The translations under genes were made by a program, and so were the position numbers. A DNA stretch of 64,000 nt, taken from NCBI GenBank assembly GCA_031551865.1, contig JAVBMY010000003.1, positions 1 through 64,000 of the forward strand. The letters run 5' to 3'. Positions 40,835 through 50,027 of the stretch are shown one piece after another. Position 1 is the first letter of the stretch. The number at the start of each line of letters is the position of its first letter. A model generated the notes under the pieces. It ran no database searches, was not told where the DNA came from, and was given only the letters and a program-made list of their open reading frames with translations. Source of the DNA: Rikenella sp031551865 (lineage in GTDB: Bacteria > Bacteroidota > Bacteroidia > Bacteroidales > Rikenellaceae).

Positions 40835-42553
40835 CTAATCCGCCCCTTCCAGATAACGGCCCATTTCGCCGCGGACACGCAACGTAGCCGTATTTCCCGT
40901 TTTCATGGGCACGGCCAGCGCCTCGCGGGCTACGACCGAAGCCGCCAGGCTATCACCCTGTTCCCGGTAAACCCGAAACAGCCCGTAACGCGGCAGCATC
41001 CTCGAAGGGATCATCTCCGAGGCAAGGCGGAACGAGGCAATGGCAGTCAATGTGTCCCCGCAGCCAAGGTAACGGTCGCCGAGAGCAGTGTACGCATTCG
41101 ACGAGGGAATCCGCCGCACCGCCGCAGCCAATTCGGGTAATTCCGCACAGGAAGCCTCGCCACCGAGGCCCTGCACGATATATTCATGGGTTTTGAGTTG
41201 GCTATGTTCTATGGCCGAAGGCGACCGCATCCACACCAGCAACCCCGCCCCCGTGCCAAGAACCAGCGCCAGTGCGATAATGCGTCCCCGGTTCGGCAGC
41301 GCAAACGTTGCCAGAGGTTTTCCACTGCCGATCCCACCTGCCAATACGCCGTACAGCACCGCCAGTGCCGTAATGTCGGCCGGGTACGAGAACAGCGAAA
41401 AGACCAATAGCGCCAACAATCCCGCCCGGCACGCTTTTTCACCCGGCCCGGGAGGCCGGGCCGGATCGCGGCCGAAGAACAAAACCGCCAATACGCCAAG
41501 GCACAGCAACAGTCCAACCAAGCCCTGTTCGCACCACACGCCGATCGCCTCGTTGAAGGGTTTATACACATTATCGGCCACATCGGCATACCGCGAATCG
41601 GGATGCGCACGGAAATAGGCAGCCTGACGGAACATGTACTCGCCGGCGAACGAGCCGATGCCGTGTCCGGCAAGCGGCCGTTCGGCGATCATGCCGGACG
41701 ACACGCGCCAGATCAGCAGCCGCCCGTCGGCCGATGCAGGCTTATAAGTATACAGGAAACAGCCTCCGGCGGTAATCATTCCGGCAGCGATGAACGCAAA
41801 AGTGATTTTCAGGCGCCGCGGGATTTTTCCCGCACGGAAAAAGGCGGCGGCGAGCAGCGCCACCCCGGCAAACATCCCGAGCCACGAAGCTCGCGAATCC
41901 GAAAGGATTACTCCCGGCACGATCAGCAAAAATGCGATAACGGCAACAACGCCCCACCTCTTCCCGAGACCCCTCTTTTCGCGCTCACACAGGGGCGGAG
42001 CGTCCGTTCCCGCCCCATCTGGCAAACCACGGCCAACCGGGCGGCCCATCCCGCAGAAGCACCAAAAAACCAGCCCCAACACGCACACGGCCCCCACGGA
42101 CAAATAACCGCCCAACGGGCCGGGGTTGAAGAACGACCCCGTAACGTCGAAATAAGTATGATGGCTTTGCGTCCATCCGGTGATCTGTCCGGCAATGACT
42201 GCCGCCTGCACGAGCGCCCCTGTCCCGGCAGCCAACAGTGCCGTGACCGGCGACCGCAACAACCTGACGGCCAAATAACACGCAACGACGGCGCCCCAGC
42301 GCCCGGCAATCCCGGGGTCGGGCGTACCGCTGCCAAACGCGGTACGGATCACGCACCAAAAAACCCACAGCCCTACCCCCAGGTCGGCCCAACCAAGTCT
42401 CAACGGGCTATTTTTCGGCCACGCGCACAGGGCTCCGGCGGCCAGCAGCACCGCCGCCCCGAAGAACCACCCGGAGCCGGAAAGCATCCGGCGTTCGAGC
42501 AGCGGAAGCAGGGCCACAAAAAGAATAAGAAGGATACCGGTGATGCGTTTCAT
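40835..42553 (-). CDS. O-antigen ligase/Wzy-like polytopic membrane protein
   Basis: About 572 residues from ATG 42553 (MKRITGILLI). Ten or more hydrophobic segments lie in the first ~430 residues. A large loop has MIAERPLAGHGIGSFAGEYMF and FNEAIGVWCEQGLVGLLL, the E/H-containing pattern of the Wzy_C (O-antigen ligase) family. The last ~140 residues look like a soluble TPR-type tail (AYTALGDRYLGCGDTLTAIASFRLASEM). Such proteins ligate or polymerise undecaprenyl-linked glycans at the periplasmic face; some glycosylate proteins. No polysaccharide cluster is adjacent. The open frame continues to 42643, but the first 30 residues are not signal-like. Confidence 0.8.
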   Translation of the reverse strand: MKRITGILLILFVALLPLLERRMLSGSGWFFGAAVLLAAGALCAWPKNSPLRLGWADLGVGLWVFWCVIRTAFGSGTPDPGIAGRWGAVVACYLAVRLLRSPVTALLAAGTGALVQAAVIAGQITGWTQSHHTYFDVTGSFFNPGPLGGYLSVGAVCVLGLVFWCFCGMGRPVGRGLPDGAGTDAPPLCEREKRGLGKRWGVVAVIAFLLIVPGVILSDSRASWLGMFAGVALLAAAFFRAGKIPRRLKITFAFIAAGMITAGGCFLYTYKPASADGRLLIWRVSSGMIAERPLAGHGIGSFAGEYMFRQAAYFRAHPDSRYADVADNVYKPFNEAIGVWCEQGLVGLLLCLGVLAVLFFGRDPARPPGPGEKACRAGLLALLVFSLFSYPADITALAVLYGVLAGGIGSGKPLATFALPNRGRIIALALVLGTGAGLLVWMRSPSAIEHSQLKTHEYIVQGLGGEASCAELPELAAAVRRIPSSNAYTALGDRYLGCGDTLTAIASFRLASEMIPSRMLPRYGLFRVYREQGDSLAASVVAREALAVPMKTGNTATLRVRGEMGRYLEGAD

Positions 42554-42810
42554 AGGCAAGGGGGACGAAATATTGCGCAAGGCGGGCGGGACATACAAAG
42601 AGAGGCCCCAAGGGGTAGGTAAAACGAAGAATGGCAGCCACACCGGGCGGCAGGAGAGTGACCTGCGGCGCTACGGCAACAGGGCACCGGGCCCCGTAGT
42701 TGCAATATAAAATAATTGGGCGACGCGCCCAACGGCGGAAGCACGGCACGATCGGGAGCCACAGAACCGTGGGGCTTTCCCGTTTCCCCGGCTTTCATTC
42801 TCCAAAGCTA

Positions 42811-42860
42811 CAAAAATAACCGCTACGGAACGGGCGGCTCGCGCCCCGGCCGTAGCGGTT
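42811..42860 (-). terminator. Terminator of the cysteine-rich lipoprotein gene
   Basis: AACCGCTACGG (42818-42828) pairs with CCGTAGCGGTT (42850-42860). On the minus strand the hairpin is followed by ATTTTTG. It lies 24 bases after the stop codon of the gene at 42884. Confidence 0.7.
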
Positions 42861-42883
42861 AATATCAATAAATTACAATAAGG

Positions 42884-44479
42884 CTAATAAGTACAACGCC
42901 TTAAAATAGTCGTACCGGAGTTGACCACACCGTCCATGCCTAACTGGACGACATTGCTGAGGGTCGTGCCGTTGATACGGCCTTCAAAAAGGCGGATACC
43001 GGGATCGAACTGGTCGAGGGCATAGGCCAAAGCGTAGGATTTCTTATCCGTCTCCTGGTAGGCGGTATGGTAATTGAACCGGCCGTAGGCCGTATAGAAC
43101 GTCTGCCCTATCGCCACATCTTCTTTGAAATCGTATCCGGAAGATTTGATGAAATACGAGGGGCCGCCGGTATTGCCGTAGAAGAAATCCCTGATCTTAG
43201 AGTAGCTCTCCACGTGCAGGATATACACTTTCAGTTCCCCGTAAGGTGCGGGAACCACGATGTAGAGGTCGGAAAGCTCCGACGTCAGGGCTCCGATATT
43301 GTACAGCATATGACAAAAAGCCTCGGCCGTTGCATAGCTGTTGGAGTGCATGATGGCAAGTCTTTCGCCCATCAAACCACCGGAATTCGGGAACGAAGTG
43401 GTCAGCATGCCCCAGCCCCAGTCCGACTCGAAGGCCTGCCAGTAATTATACGACGAAGAGCGGATGGTTTGCAGGAAAGAGGCCAGCCCCGAAGTGCTTG
43501 CCATCTGGCTGAAGCGGTTCTGGAGGGCCGAGATGTTGGACTGCACCGAACCGGGACAACCAGAATAAGCCATCTGGATCGGGATGGCGTTGGCAGGCGG
43601 CGGGTCTTTGGGATCAGAACCTCCCGTACCACCGCCTGTAGGAGAACACGTATGAGCAGTTCCAGACACATAATACATCTGACATGACGAGCATTTATTC
43701 TGATGTTCACAACCACATCGCCCTTCGGTATCGATATAGTGACTACAGGTGGCACATACAACACGTCCAGTAGCCATGCTCCGACACATTGTACAGTTTG
43801 CTTGGTATGTATCGCCTTCATGCATAATACAGTACATCCGAGTTTGCACCGGGATATATGCTAGAATCACATTGCCACCCAACATCGCATTGAGGAACGC
43901 CAAATCGGTCACATACCCGCCCTCGACACTCACGCTTTCGGTCATCTTGCCGTCCTGGTACTGGTCGACGTGCAATACGTCGCCTTCGAGGGTCTGGAAC
44001 ACGATCACGCCCCGAAACTCGCCCTTACCGCCGGCCACCGAAAGTTTCTTTGCAAAATCCGGATGATCGATGTAGTAGTCGTGCATGGGAAGCACCGTAG
44101 CGATAGCCGCCTGCAAGGCACCGCCCTGCGGCTTGCTCACCAGCAGCTTCTGGATCACAGCGTCCTTTTCGCCTCCGTAAACCGCAAAATAAGAGTTCCT
44201 GGCATCGAGAAGGACTTCGATGCTGGCCGTACCCGCGGCTTCGACATAGGCGGCGCGGTCCCACAACGGCGTGAAGTCGCCGGGCGAGAAGGGATGGGCG
44301 TGCCCTTCGTGCGGGTCGAGCCAGTCGGACGACTTGACGGTGGCCATCTGCCCCTCGAAGAATTCGCGGGCTTCGCGCACCGTGATCTTCTGGTTCCCGC
44401 CGGAGCCGGAACCGTCTTTCTGGCAAGCGGTCAGGCCGAGGGCCGCTACCGCCAAACAGGAGAGTAATCTTGTTTTCAT
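42884..44479 (-). CDS. Lipoprotein with a cysteine-rich zinc-ribbon-like insert, function unknown
   Basis: 531 residues. The signal ends LGLTAC. About residues 25-205 form an N-terminal domain with YFAVYGGEKD, reminiscent of conserved Bacteroidota lipoproteins. About 210-280 holds ten cysteines, mostly in CxC/CxxC pairs (NCTMC, VCATC, RCGC, KCSSC), like two linked zinc ribbons. A G/P-rich linker (TGGGTGGSDPKDPPP) joins a ~240-residue C-terminal domain without a motif that I recognise. Zinc-ribbon pairs are rare in exported lipoproteins. The cysteine-rich part has somewhat lower GC than its flanks, consistent with an acquired segment. I cannot assign a function. Confidence 0.7.
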   Translation of the reverse strand: MKTRLLSCLAVAALGLTACQKDGSGSGGNQKITVREAREFFEGQMATVKSSDWLDPHEGHAHPFSPGDFTPLWDRAAYVEAAGTASIEVLLDARNSYFAVYGGEKDAVIQKLLVSKPQGGALQAAIATVLPMHDYYIDHPDFAKKLSVAGGKGEFRGVIVFQTLEGDVLHVDQYQDGKMTESVSVEGGYVTDLAFLNAMLGGNVILAYIPVQTRMYCIMHEGDTYQANCTMCRSMATGRVVCATCSHYIDTEGRCGCEHQNKCSSCQMYYVSGTAHTCSPTGGGTGGSDPKDPPPANAIPIQMAYSGCPGSVQSNISALQNRFSQMASTSGLASFLQTIRSSSYNYWQAFESDWGWGMLTTSFPNSGGLMGERLAIMHSNSYATAEAFCHMLYNIGALTSELSDLYIVVPAPYGELKVYILHVESYSKIRDFFYGNTGGPSYFIKSSGYDFKEDVAIGQTFYTAYGRFNYHTAYQETDKKSYALAYALDQFDPGIRLFEGRINGTTLSNVVQLGMDGVVNSGTTILRRCTY

Positions 44480-44736
44480 AGGGTTCTGGGGTTAAGAATG
44501 GATAAATCAGAAACGCTACGGGGCTGCCGCAACGTTTCTGCAAACATAAGAAATGCAATTTAATATTGCAATACAAAATACAAATCTTAAATATATTATA
44601 AAATACAATCCTTAAAATTGCAATTTACAATATGATTACACCCTGCGCAACCTGGATATTCTCTGGACACGGCATACCATCCGGGGCGTCCCCTGTTTGA
44701 TCGCCCCGTAAAAACCGCCCCCTCCGCAGCATACGT
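44480..44736. other. AT-rich upstream region, no gene seen
   Basis: 44545-44640 is the most AT-rich stretch in this half of the window, with repeated ATACAAAATACAAAT-like words and TGCAAT/ATTGCA palindromes. It presumably contains the promoter of the cysteine-rich lipoprotein gene, but no exact TAnnTTTG box on the minus strand was found. Confidence 0.4.
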
Positions 44737-44775
44737 AACAAAAGTCCCCGTCTGCTCTCGGAGCAGGCGGGGACT
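44737..44775 (-). terminator. Terminator of the YD-repeat-like lipoprotein gene
   Basis: AGTCCCCGTCTGCTC faces AGCAGGCGGGGACT. On the minus strand the hairpin is followed by TTTTGTT. It lies 33 bases beyond the stop codon at 44808. Confidence 0.7.
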
Positions 44776-44807
44776 CTGGGGCAGGCCACTTTCAAAAGCC
44801 GCCGGGT

Positions 44808-45656
44808 CTACCGGTACTCGATCGTACGGACGAGGATACGGTCGGGTTCGCGTTCGGGGCCCGTGTAGACCGTTTGTTCGGTCCAGTTGCCGTGCGTGTC
44901 GTAGGTGTACTCCATCTCGCGCACCAGCATGCGCGTACCGTCGTCATACTCCTCTTCGACCTTCGTGATGTGGCCGAACTTGTCGTAGGCGATGAAAAAA
45001 CCGGTCGGGAACTGCTCTTCGGTATAGTCGTCATAGGCCACCATATGGTCCCCGTCGTACCGGATGTTCTGTATCCGGGAGATCAGCGCGCTGTCCTGGC
45101 GAAGCGCGCGTTCGATCATCCGGCCATTTCCCCACCGCTGGGCCAGCGAACCGGTCTCGGCGCCATCGGCGGCATAGTCGGTTTCGGTGAGCAGGTGGCC
45201 TTCGGTATCGTATACCGAGACCCGTCGGCCCGTCAACTCACCATCGGCATCGTAGATGCTACAGATCTTTTCGGTATGACCGGCATTCCACTCAAAGGTC
45301 ATTTTTACGGCCATCTTACCGTCGGCCCCATAGCGCAGAATCTCCGCGATACGGTTGTCGCGCCCGTAGGCATAGACAAAGCGTGCCGCACATTCGCCCG
45401 AATGCAGCGAGACCGACTCATCGAGCATGCCCGTTTCCGAATATACCTGCCGCGAGCCTTCCGGCAGCGCTGCACCCCGAACGACACGTCCGGCGGAGTC
45501 GGCCCCGGCCAAAAAGCCCGCTGTCGTCACCGACTTCACGGGGCCGGAAAGTTGGGCGGATTCGAGCGAATATTCGCCGGGAGTTTCGGTAGTATTGGTC
45601 GCGGCACAGCCCGTGAGAAGCAGCGGAAATGCCAGTAGAGAAAGTAGTTTTTTCAT
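44808..45656 (-). CDS. Lipoprotein with YD/RHS-like repeats
   Basis: 282 residues. The signal ends LLTGCA (lipobox). From about residue 60 onward, short units recur with the pattern YD..G.L....YDTEGHL, for example SIYDADGELTGRRVSVYDTE and KFGHITKVEEEYDDG. These match the YD-type beta-strand repeats of RHS proteins and many Bacteroidota lipoproteins of unknown role. No toxin or catalytic domain is attached. It probably forms a small beta-sheet surface or periplasmic protein. It lies 64 bp from the NhaD gene on the same strand, so co-transcription is possible. Confidence 0.7.
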   Translation of the reverse strand: MKKLLSLLAFPLLLTGCAATNTTETPGEYSLESAQLSGPVKSVTTAGFLAGADSAGRVVRGAALPEGSRQVYSETGMLDESVSLHSGECAARFVYAYGRDNRIAEILRYGADGKMAVKMTFEWNAGHTEKICSIYDADGELTGRRVSVYDTEGHLLTETDYAADGAETGSLAQRWGNGRMIERALRQDSALISRIQNIRYDGDHMVAYDDYTEEQFPTGFFIAYDKFGHITKVEEEYDDGTRMLVREMEYTYDTHGNWTEQTVYTGPEREPDRILVRTIEYR

Positions 45657-45720
45657 TGTTTGGCGGAGTGATTACGGCTGTCGGCAAAAGTACGAATAAT
45701 CCGCCGCACAACCCCGTCGC

Positions 45721-46992
45721 TTATAAAATATGGAACACCAGCGCGAACACCGCCGCCCCGGCCAGGTAGCCGACCAGCACGCAGGGCGTCACCTTGCGAA
45801 GGTACCACAGGAAGTCGATCCGTTCGATGCCCATGGCCGCCACCCCGGCCGCCGAGCCGATGATCAGCAGCGAGCCCCCCGTCCCGGCGGCATAGCTGAG
45901 GAAGAGCCAGAAGAAATCGTCCGTCGGGTAGGTGTACATGGCCTGCGCAGCCGCCACGAGCGGCACGTTGTCGACCACCGACGAGAGCATACCGATGAGC
46001 GTCACCAGCAGCCCCTGGTGCCGTATGTGTTCCGAGAGCCACCCGGCGAACCCCGACAATACGCCGCTGGCCTGCAAGGCGCCGATGCACATCAGGATTC
46101 CGAAAAAGAAGAAAATGGTGGTCATGTTCACGTTGCGCAGGGCGTGCACCACCGAGAAGCGGCTCTTGAACGCATAGCCCCGGCGGCGGTACAGGACTTC
46201 GGTGTAAACCCAGAAGGAGCCCATGGCCAGCAGCATCCCCATGTAGGGCGGCAGGTGGGTGATCGTCTTGAACACAGGCACGAGCAGCAGCAGAATGATG
46301 CCCACGAAGAACATTGAGGTCTGCAGGCTGCGGGGCAGTTGGTGATAGGCGCGTTTCTCGCTCTCGCAAGGGGGCACTACCTCGCCCTTGGCAAAAAGCG
46401 ACAACAGGGCCAACGGAACGACCAGCGACACCAGGCTGGGCAGGAACAGGTATTTAATCACCGCTCCGGCCGACACCTGTTTGCCGATCCAGAGCATGGT
46501 GGTGGTTACGTCACCGATCGGAGTCCAGGCACCGCCGGCGTTGGCCGCGACCACGATCACCGAGGCGAAGAGCAGGCGGTCGCGGCGGCTGGCCATCAGT
46601 TTGGGGAGCAGCGACACCATCACGATAGTAGTGGTCAGGTTGTCGAGCACGGCCGACAGGAAAAAGCAGGTCAGCCCGAGCACCCACATCAGTCGGCGTT
46701 TATCCTGGGTGCGGATGCGGTCGGTGACGAAACGGAAGCCATTGTGCTGGTCAATGATCTCGACAATGGTCATCGCCCCGATCAGAAAGAAAAGGATGCC
46801 CGAAATCTCGCTCAGCCCCTCGCCCAAATGCCCGAGCACCGTCTCCGAATCGGCGCTGTGGGCCATGATGTAAATGGCCCAGCACAGCACGCCGCCGCAC
46901 AAGGCCGACGCCGCCTTGTCGATGCGCAGCGGCCGCTCGAAAATGATCGCCGCGTAGACGATGAAGAAGATCAGCAGGAGAACGGTTTGCAT
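45721..46992 (-). CDS. nhaD: NhaD-type Na+/H+ antiporter
   Basis: 423 residues with about 11 membrane helices. It shows VEIIDQHNGFRFVTDRI, SAVLDNLTTTIVMVSLLPK and ANAGGAWTPIGDVTTTMLWI, which contain the conserved D-N-T-T and G-A-x-T-P motifs of the ArsB/NhaD ion-transporter superfamily. A second such motif, SVVDNVPLVAAAQAMY, lies near the C-terminal half. It exports Na+ in exchange for H+, giving salt and pH tolerance. The annotation as NhaD rather than another ArsB-like transporter rests on length and these motifs. No promoter box is evident in the 157-bp gap upstream. Confidence 0.88.
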   Translation of the reverse strand: MQTVLLLIFFIVYAAIIFERPLRIDKAASALCGGVLCWAIYIMAHSADSETVLGHLGEGLSEISGILFFLIGAMTIVEIIDQHNGFRFVTDRIRTQDKRRLMWVLGLTCFFLSAVLDNLTTTIVMVSLLPKLMASRRDRLLFASVIVVAANAGGAWTPIGDVTTTMLWIGKQVSAGAVIKYLFLPSLVSLVVPLALLSLFAKGEVVPPCESEKRAYHQLPRSLQTSMFFVGIILLLLVPVFKTITHLPPYMGMLLAMGSFWVYTEVLYRRRGYAFKSRFSVVHALRNVNMTTIFFFFGILMCIGALQASGVLSGFAGWLSEHIRHQGLLVTLIGMLSSVVDNVPLVAAAQAMYTYPTDDFFWLFLSYAAGTGGSLLIIGSAAGVAAMGIERIDFLWYLRKVTPCVLVGYLAGAAVFALVFHIL

Positions 46993-47149
46993 GATTTTCC
47001 GGGTTTACTGTAAAATTCTGTTTCGTTGCCGCAAGAAGCGCGCCCGAGCTTGAACCGGAGGGAGAACCTGATGCGGATTCGACGCGCAGAACGATCTTTG
47101 CCCCCGGCCTAACGCAAAGGCCGGCAAAGAGCGGAAGCCGCGGGCCGCC

Positions 47150-49627
47150 CTACTCTGCCCGTTCGAAGCGGAAACAATATATATTGCCCGAGAAATCGGC
47201 CACGTAGAGCGCGTCGCTGCTCACGGCGGGCGACGAGAAGACCGGCGCCCCGAGGTTGCGTTTCCACTGGAAGCGTCCCGTCGCGGCGTCGATGCCGTAG
47301 AGGCAGCCGTCCGAAGCGCCGAACACCAGCGTGCCGCCGATCAGCACGGGCACCGTTTCGACCGACATCTCCCAATCCTGCGCATAAGGCACCGTATAGA
47401 ACAGCGAGGGCGCAGTGCGGTAGTTCCACAGCGGTTTGAACGTCAGGCGGTCGAACGCGGCCACGCCGCGGTTCGAAGTGCCGGTATACACCGCCTGCGG
47501 GGTCACCACCGGCGCCGAAGCCGACCGGAAGTCGATCCCGTCGGCCTTCTGGCTCTTGAGGACATCGCCCGAGCGCGGATTGATCAGGAACAACGTGTTG
47601 GAACTGGCCAGGTAAATATTGCCGTCGTACAGGGTGGCCGAGCCGTCGCGGAACCGGATTTCGGCGTCCTGTTTTTTCCAGAGCAGTTCGCCGGTGGCCG
47701 CGTCGTGGGCGAAAAGGCCGTTCCAGTGCGACGAAGCGAGCACTACACCCTCCCCTGCGGTGGTGGTCGACGAAGTGCCCTCGCCTCCGCTCCACGCGCG
47801 GTTCTTCCACAGCACCCGGCCCGTGCGGGCGTCGACAGCCGAAAATCCCGACGAGTGCCCGGCGTACACCACGCCTTCCGAATAGGCGATCCCGTTGTCG
47901 TTCACAGGCAACATGCTTTCGCGGAGTTCCCGTTTCCAGCGCAGTTCGCCGCTCGTGCCGTCGAAAGCCCAAAGCGTCATGTCCGCGCCACAAACAAAGA
48001 CTGTGCCGTCGCCGTAAACAATCGTATTTTTCACCGAATTTCCGGTCTGGCGGCGCCATTCTAAGGTTCCCGTGGCAGCATCGTAGGCAATCAGGCTGCA
48101 TTTGGCAATATTGTCGTCGTCGAGGGTGGCGATGTAGACGTTGCCGCCGCCCACCACGGGCGAGCCCATGAAGATGTTCCCCCCGGCGTTTTGCGACCAC
48201 ACGCAGGCGGGCATCGCCGAGATGTCGCCGCCGATCACGGGCTGGTTGTGCGCGGCATTCCCGGCCAGGTTGCCCCACTCTTCGGAAGGGGTCACGGTGG
48301 GTACCGCTCCGCTGCTCACATAGAATGAGCTTTGTTCTTCGAGGCGGGTGCCGTCGGCACAGCGGGCTTCGACCCGAACGGTGCGTAGCCCCGGCTTGGT
48401 GCCGGAGGCGAGGGCGCCGCTCCACGCCCAGTCGGTCTGTTGGGTCAAGGCGGTTTTGCGCCCGTCGACGGTGACCTCGACCGCCACCACGGGCGATACG
48501 GTGCGGTAAGCATTCACACGTAGCGTCACCGTTCCGGCCGGAACGGTATCGTGGCGGGCGGGCAGGGCGAGCGACAGCGTTCCGTCGATCCCGGTGTAGA
48601 CCGAGCGGCTGCGGGCAGTCACGTTACCGGCGGCGTCGACACTGATCACGCGGAAGCACGACGGCGAATGGTCGATCCCCCCCTTGTCGGGTGTCGAAGT
48701 AGAGATGGTCTTCAGCCCCTGCACATATTTCACGTAGTGGTTATGCCAATGGCCGTAGAGCCAGGCTTCGGCGTTGTATTCCGAGAGGTCGAGGCTGTCG
48801 GTCACGGCGCGGTTGCGCCCGGTGCGGTGGCGGATGACCAGGTCGCCCTCCTGGAACCAAAGGTCGTGGCAGAGCAGGATCAGCCGCTTGCGGGGATCGG
48901 CCTGCGCCAGGTCGTTGCGCAGCCAGGCAAGCACCTGCGGCAGGCGGTACGAGGGGTTGTAGTCGCCGCCCAGCATCGGCAGCGCGACGAAATGGACGTT
49001 GCCCACATCGAACGAATACCAGTTGGGGCCGAACAACCGCTGGAAGTATTGTTCGCCGTAGTCGCCCTTCACCAGGTCGTGGTTACCGATGGTATAATAC
49101 ATCGGTACGCCCGTCTGTCGGGTGCGCACGTGGGCGGCGTGGAAGTCAAGGCCGGGGGTGTAGCAGATGTCGCCCGTGTGTATGATAAAAGCGGTGGCGG
49201 GATTTGAAGCGGCGTACTCCTTCAGGTTGTCGATCCAGGGTTTGTGGTTGTTGGTTTCGGAGTCGGTCACCTGAATGAACTCGAAGGCGCCGGTATGAGG
49301 GCTTTTCACGAGGCCGAAATCATACGAGTTGCGGCCCTGTTCGATGGCGAGGTAGTGGTCGCCGAGCGGCTTGTAGCCCGAAGGGGTGGTGACGGTCACG
49401 AAGCGGGCCTGCGGATGGCCGCCGGGCAGTTCGAAGCGCCCCCGGGCATCGGTTTTGACAACATTCAGGCCATCGGTCACGGCGACCCCGGCGATCGGTT
49501 TCTCGTCGGCATTGCGGATGCCGTCGGCATTGGTGTCGTGGTAGACGGTACCGCTAAGCTGCGCGGCGGCCGTCAGCGGGAACGCAAAGGCCAATACGGC
49601 GGACAGGATTTGTGTCTTCAAGATCAT
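47150..49627 (-). CDS. Secreted metallophosphoesterase fused to a PQQ-like beta-propeller
   Basis: About 825 residues from ATG 49627 (MILKTQILSA). The signal ends TAAAQ. An SdrD/Cna-B-like domain (about 25-95: VYHDTNADGIRNADEKPIAG) is followed by a calcineurin-like phosphoesterase (about 100-330) with HTGDICYTPG, IGNHDLVKGD and YGHWHNHY. Next come a phosphoesterase C-terminal Ig-like domain (about 340-450) and then, to the end, PQQ-type propeller blades (for example CVWSQNAGGNIFMGSPVVGG and SSPAVSSDALYVADFSGNIY). It probably hydrolyses phosphoesters outside the inner membrane. Whether the propeller binds PQQ or only a glycan or protein is unknown. In-frame starts up to 49813 lack a signal and are rejected. 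Confidence 0.85.
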   Translation of the reverse strand: MILKTQILSAVLAFAFPLTAAAQLSGTVYHDTNADGIRNADEKPIAGVAVTDGLNVVKTDARGRFELPGGHPQARFVTVTTPSGYKPLGDHYLAIEQGRNSYDFGLVKSPHTGAFEFIQVTDSETNNHKPWIDNLKEYAASNPATAFIIHTGDICYTPGLDFHAAHVRTRQTGVPMYYTIGNHDLVKGDYGEQYFQRLFGPNWYSFDVGNVHFVALPMLGGDYNPSYRLPQVLAWLRNDLAQADPRKRLILLCHDLWFQEGDLVIRHRTGRNRAVTDSLDLSEYNAEAWLYGHWHNHYVKYVQGLKTISTSTPDKGGIDHSPSCFRVISVDAAGNVTARSRSVYTGIDGTLSLALPARHDTVPAGTVTLRVNAYRTVSPVVAVEVTVDGRKTALTQQTDWAWSGALASGTKPGLRTVRVEARCADGTRLEEQSSFYVSSGAVPTVTPSEEWGNLAGNAAHNQPVIGGDISAMPACVWSQNAGGNIFMGSPVVGGGNVYIATLDDDNIAKCSLIAYDAATGTLEWRRQTGNSVKNTIVYGDGTVFVCGADMTLWAFDGTSGELRWKRELRESMLPVNDNGIAYSEGVVYAGHSSGFSAVDARTGRVLWKNRAWSGGEGTSSTTTAGEGVVLASSHWNGLFAHDAATGELLWKKQDAEIRFRDGSATLYDGNIYLASSNTLFLINPRSGDVLKSQKADGIDFRSASAPVVTPQAVYTGTSNRGVAAFDRLTFKPLWNYRTAPSLFYTVPYAQDWEMSVETVPVLIGGTLVFGASDGCLYGIDAATGRFQWKRNLGAPVFSSPAVSSDALYVADFSGNIYCFRFERAE

Positions 49628-49769
49628 ACGGGATATATCGAATTTTCGCAAGGACGGCAAGGTACGAAAAAACGGGGAGTTTTCGGCTGGGGAGTTTTTA
49701 CTTCGCGGCGAAGCAGGCATAGCCATGGAAAAAGAAGCGCCCGGCCGCAGCCCCCGATGGCTAACTATT

Positions 49770-49869
49770 GTCATCCCGAGCGTAGCCGAGGGACCTGGAT
49801 GCGAAACTTGCAAAGAGTGAGGTTTTGCAATTGTTTCGGCCAGGTCCCTCGGCTACGCCCGGGATGACA
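49770..49869. repeat. GTCATCCCGAGCG palindromic repeat upstream of ppdK
   Basis: GTCATCCCGAGCGTAGCCG and its inverted counterpart CGGCTACGCCCGGGATGAC form a ~29-bp imperfect stem around a ~42-base loop. It lies between the divergent phosphoesterase and ppdK genes. Confidence 0.75.
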
Positions 49870-49947
49870 TCAAGAACGGCAGAGTACCACACTTTGCCGA
49901 GAAAGAACCGCCCGCCATAACGCGCTAAAAATTCCGCAAAAAATCAT

Positions 49948-49955
49948 TATCTTTG
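49948..49955 (+). promoter_or_regulatory. ppdK promoter -7 box
   Basis: TATCTTTG, an exact -7 box, gives a leader of about 70 nt before the ATG at 50028. The -33 box is not obvious. Confidence 0.65.
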
Positions 49956-50027
49956 CAACCCGGCGTGCATCAAAACACGTAACCCCAAGGAAATCAAACA
50001 TAAACATTCATAAAAACCTTCAACACA

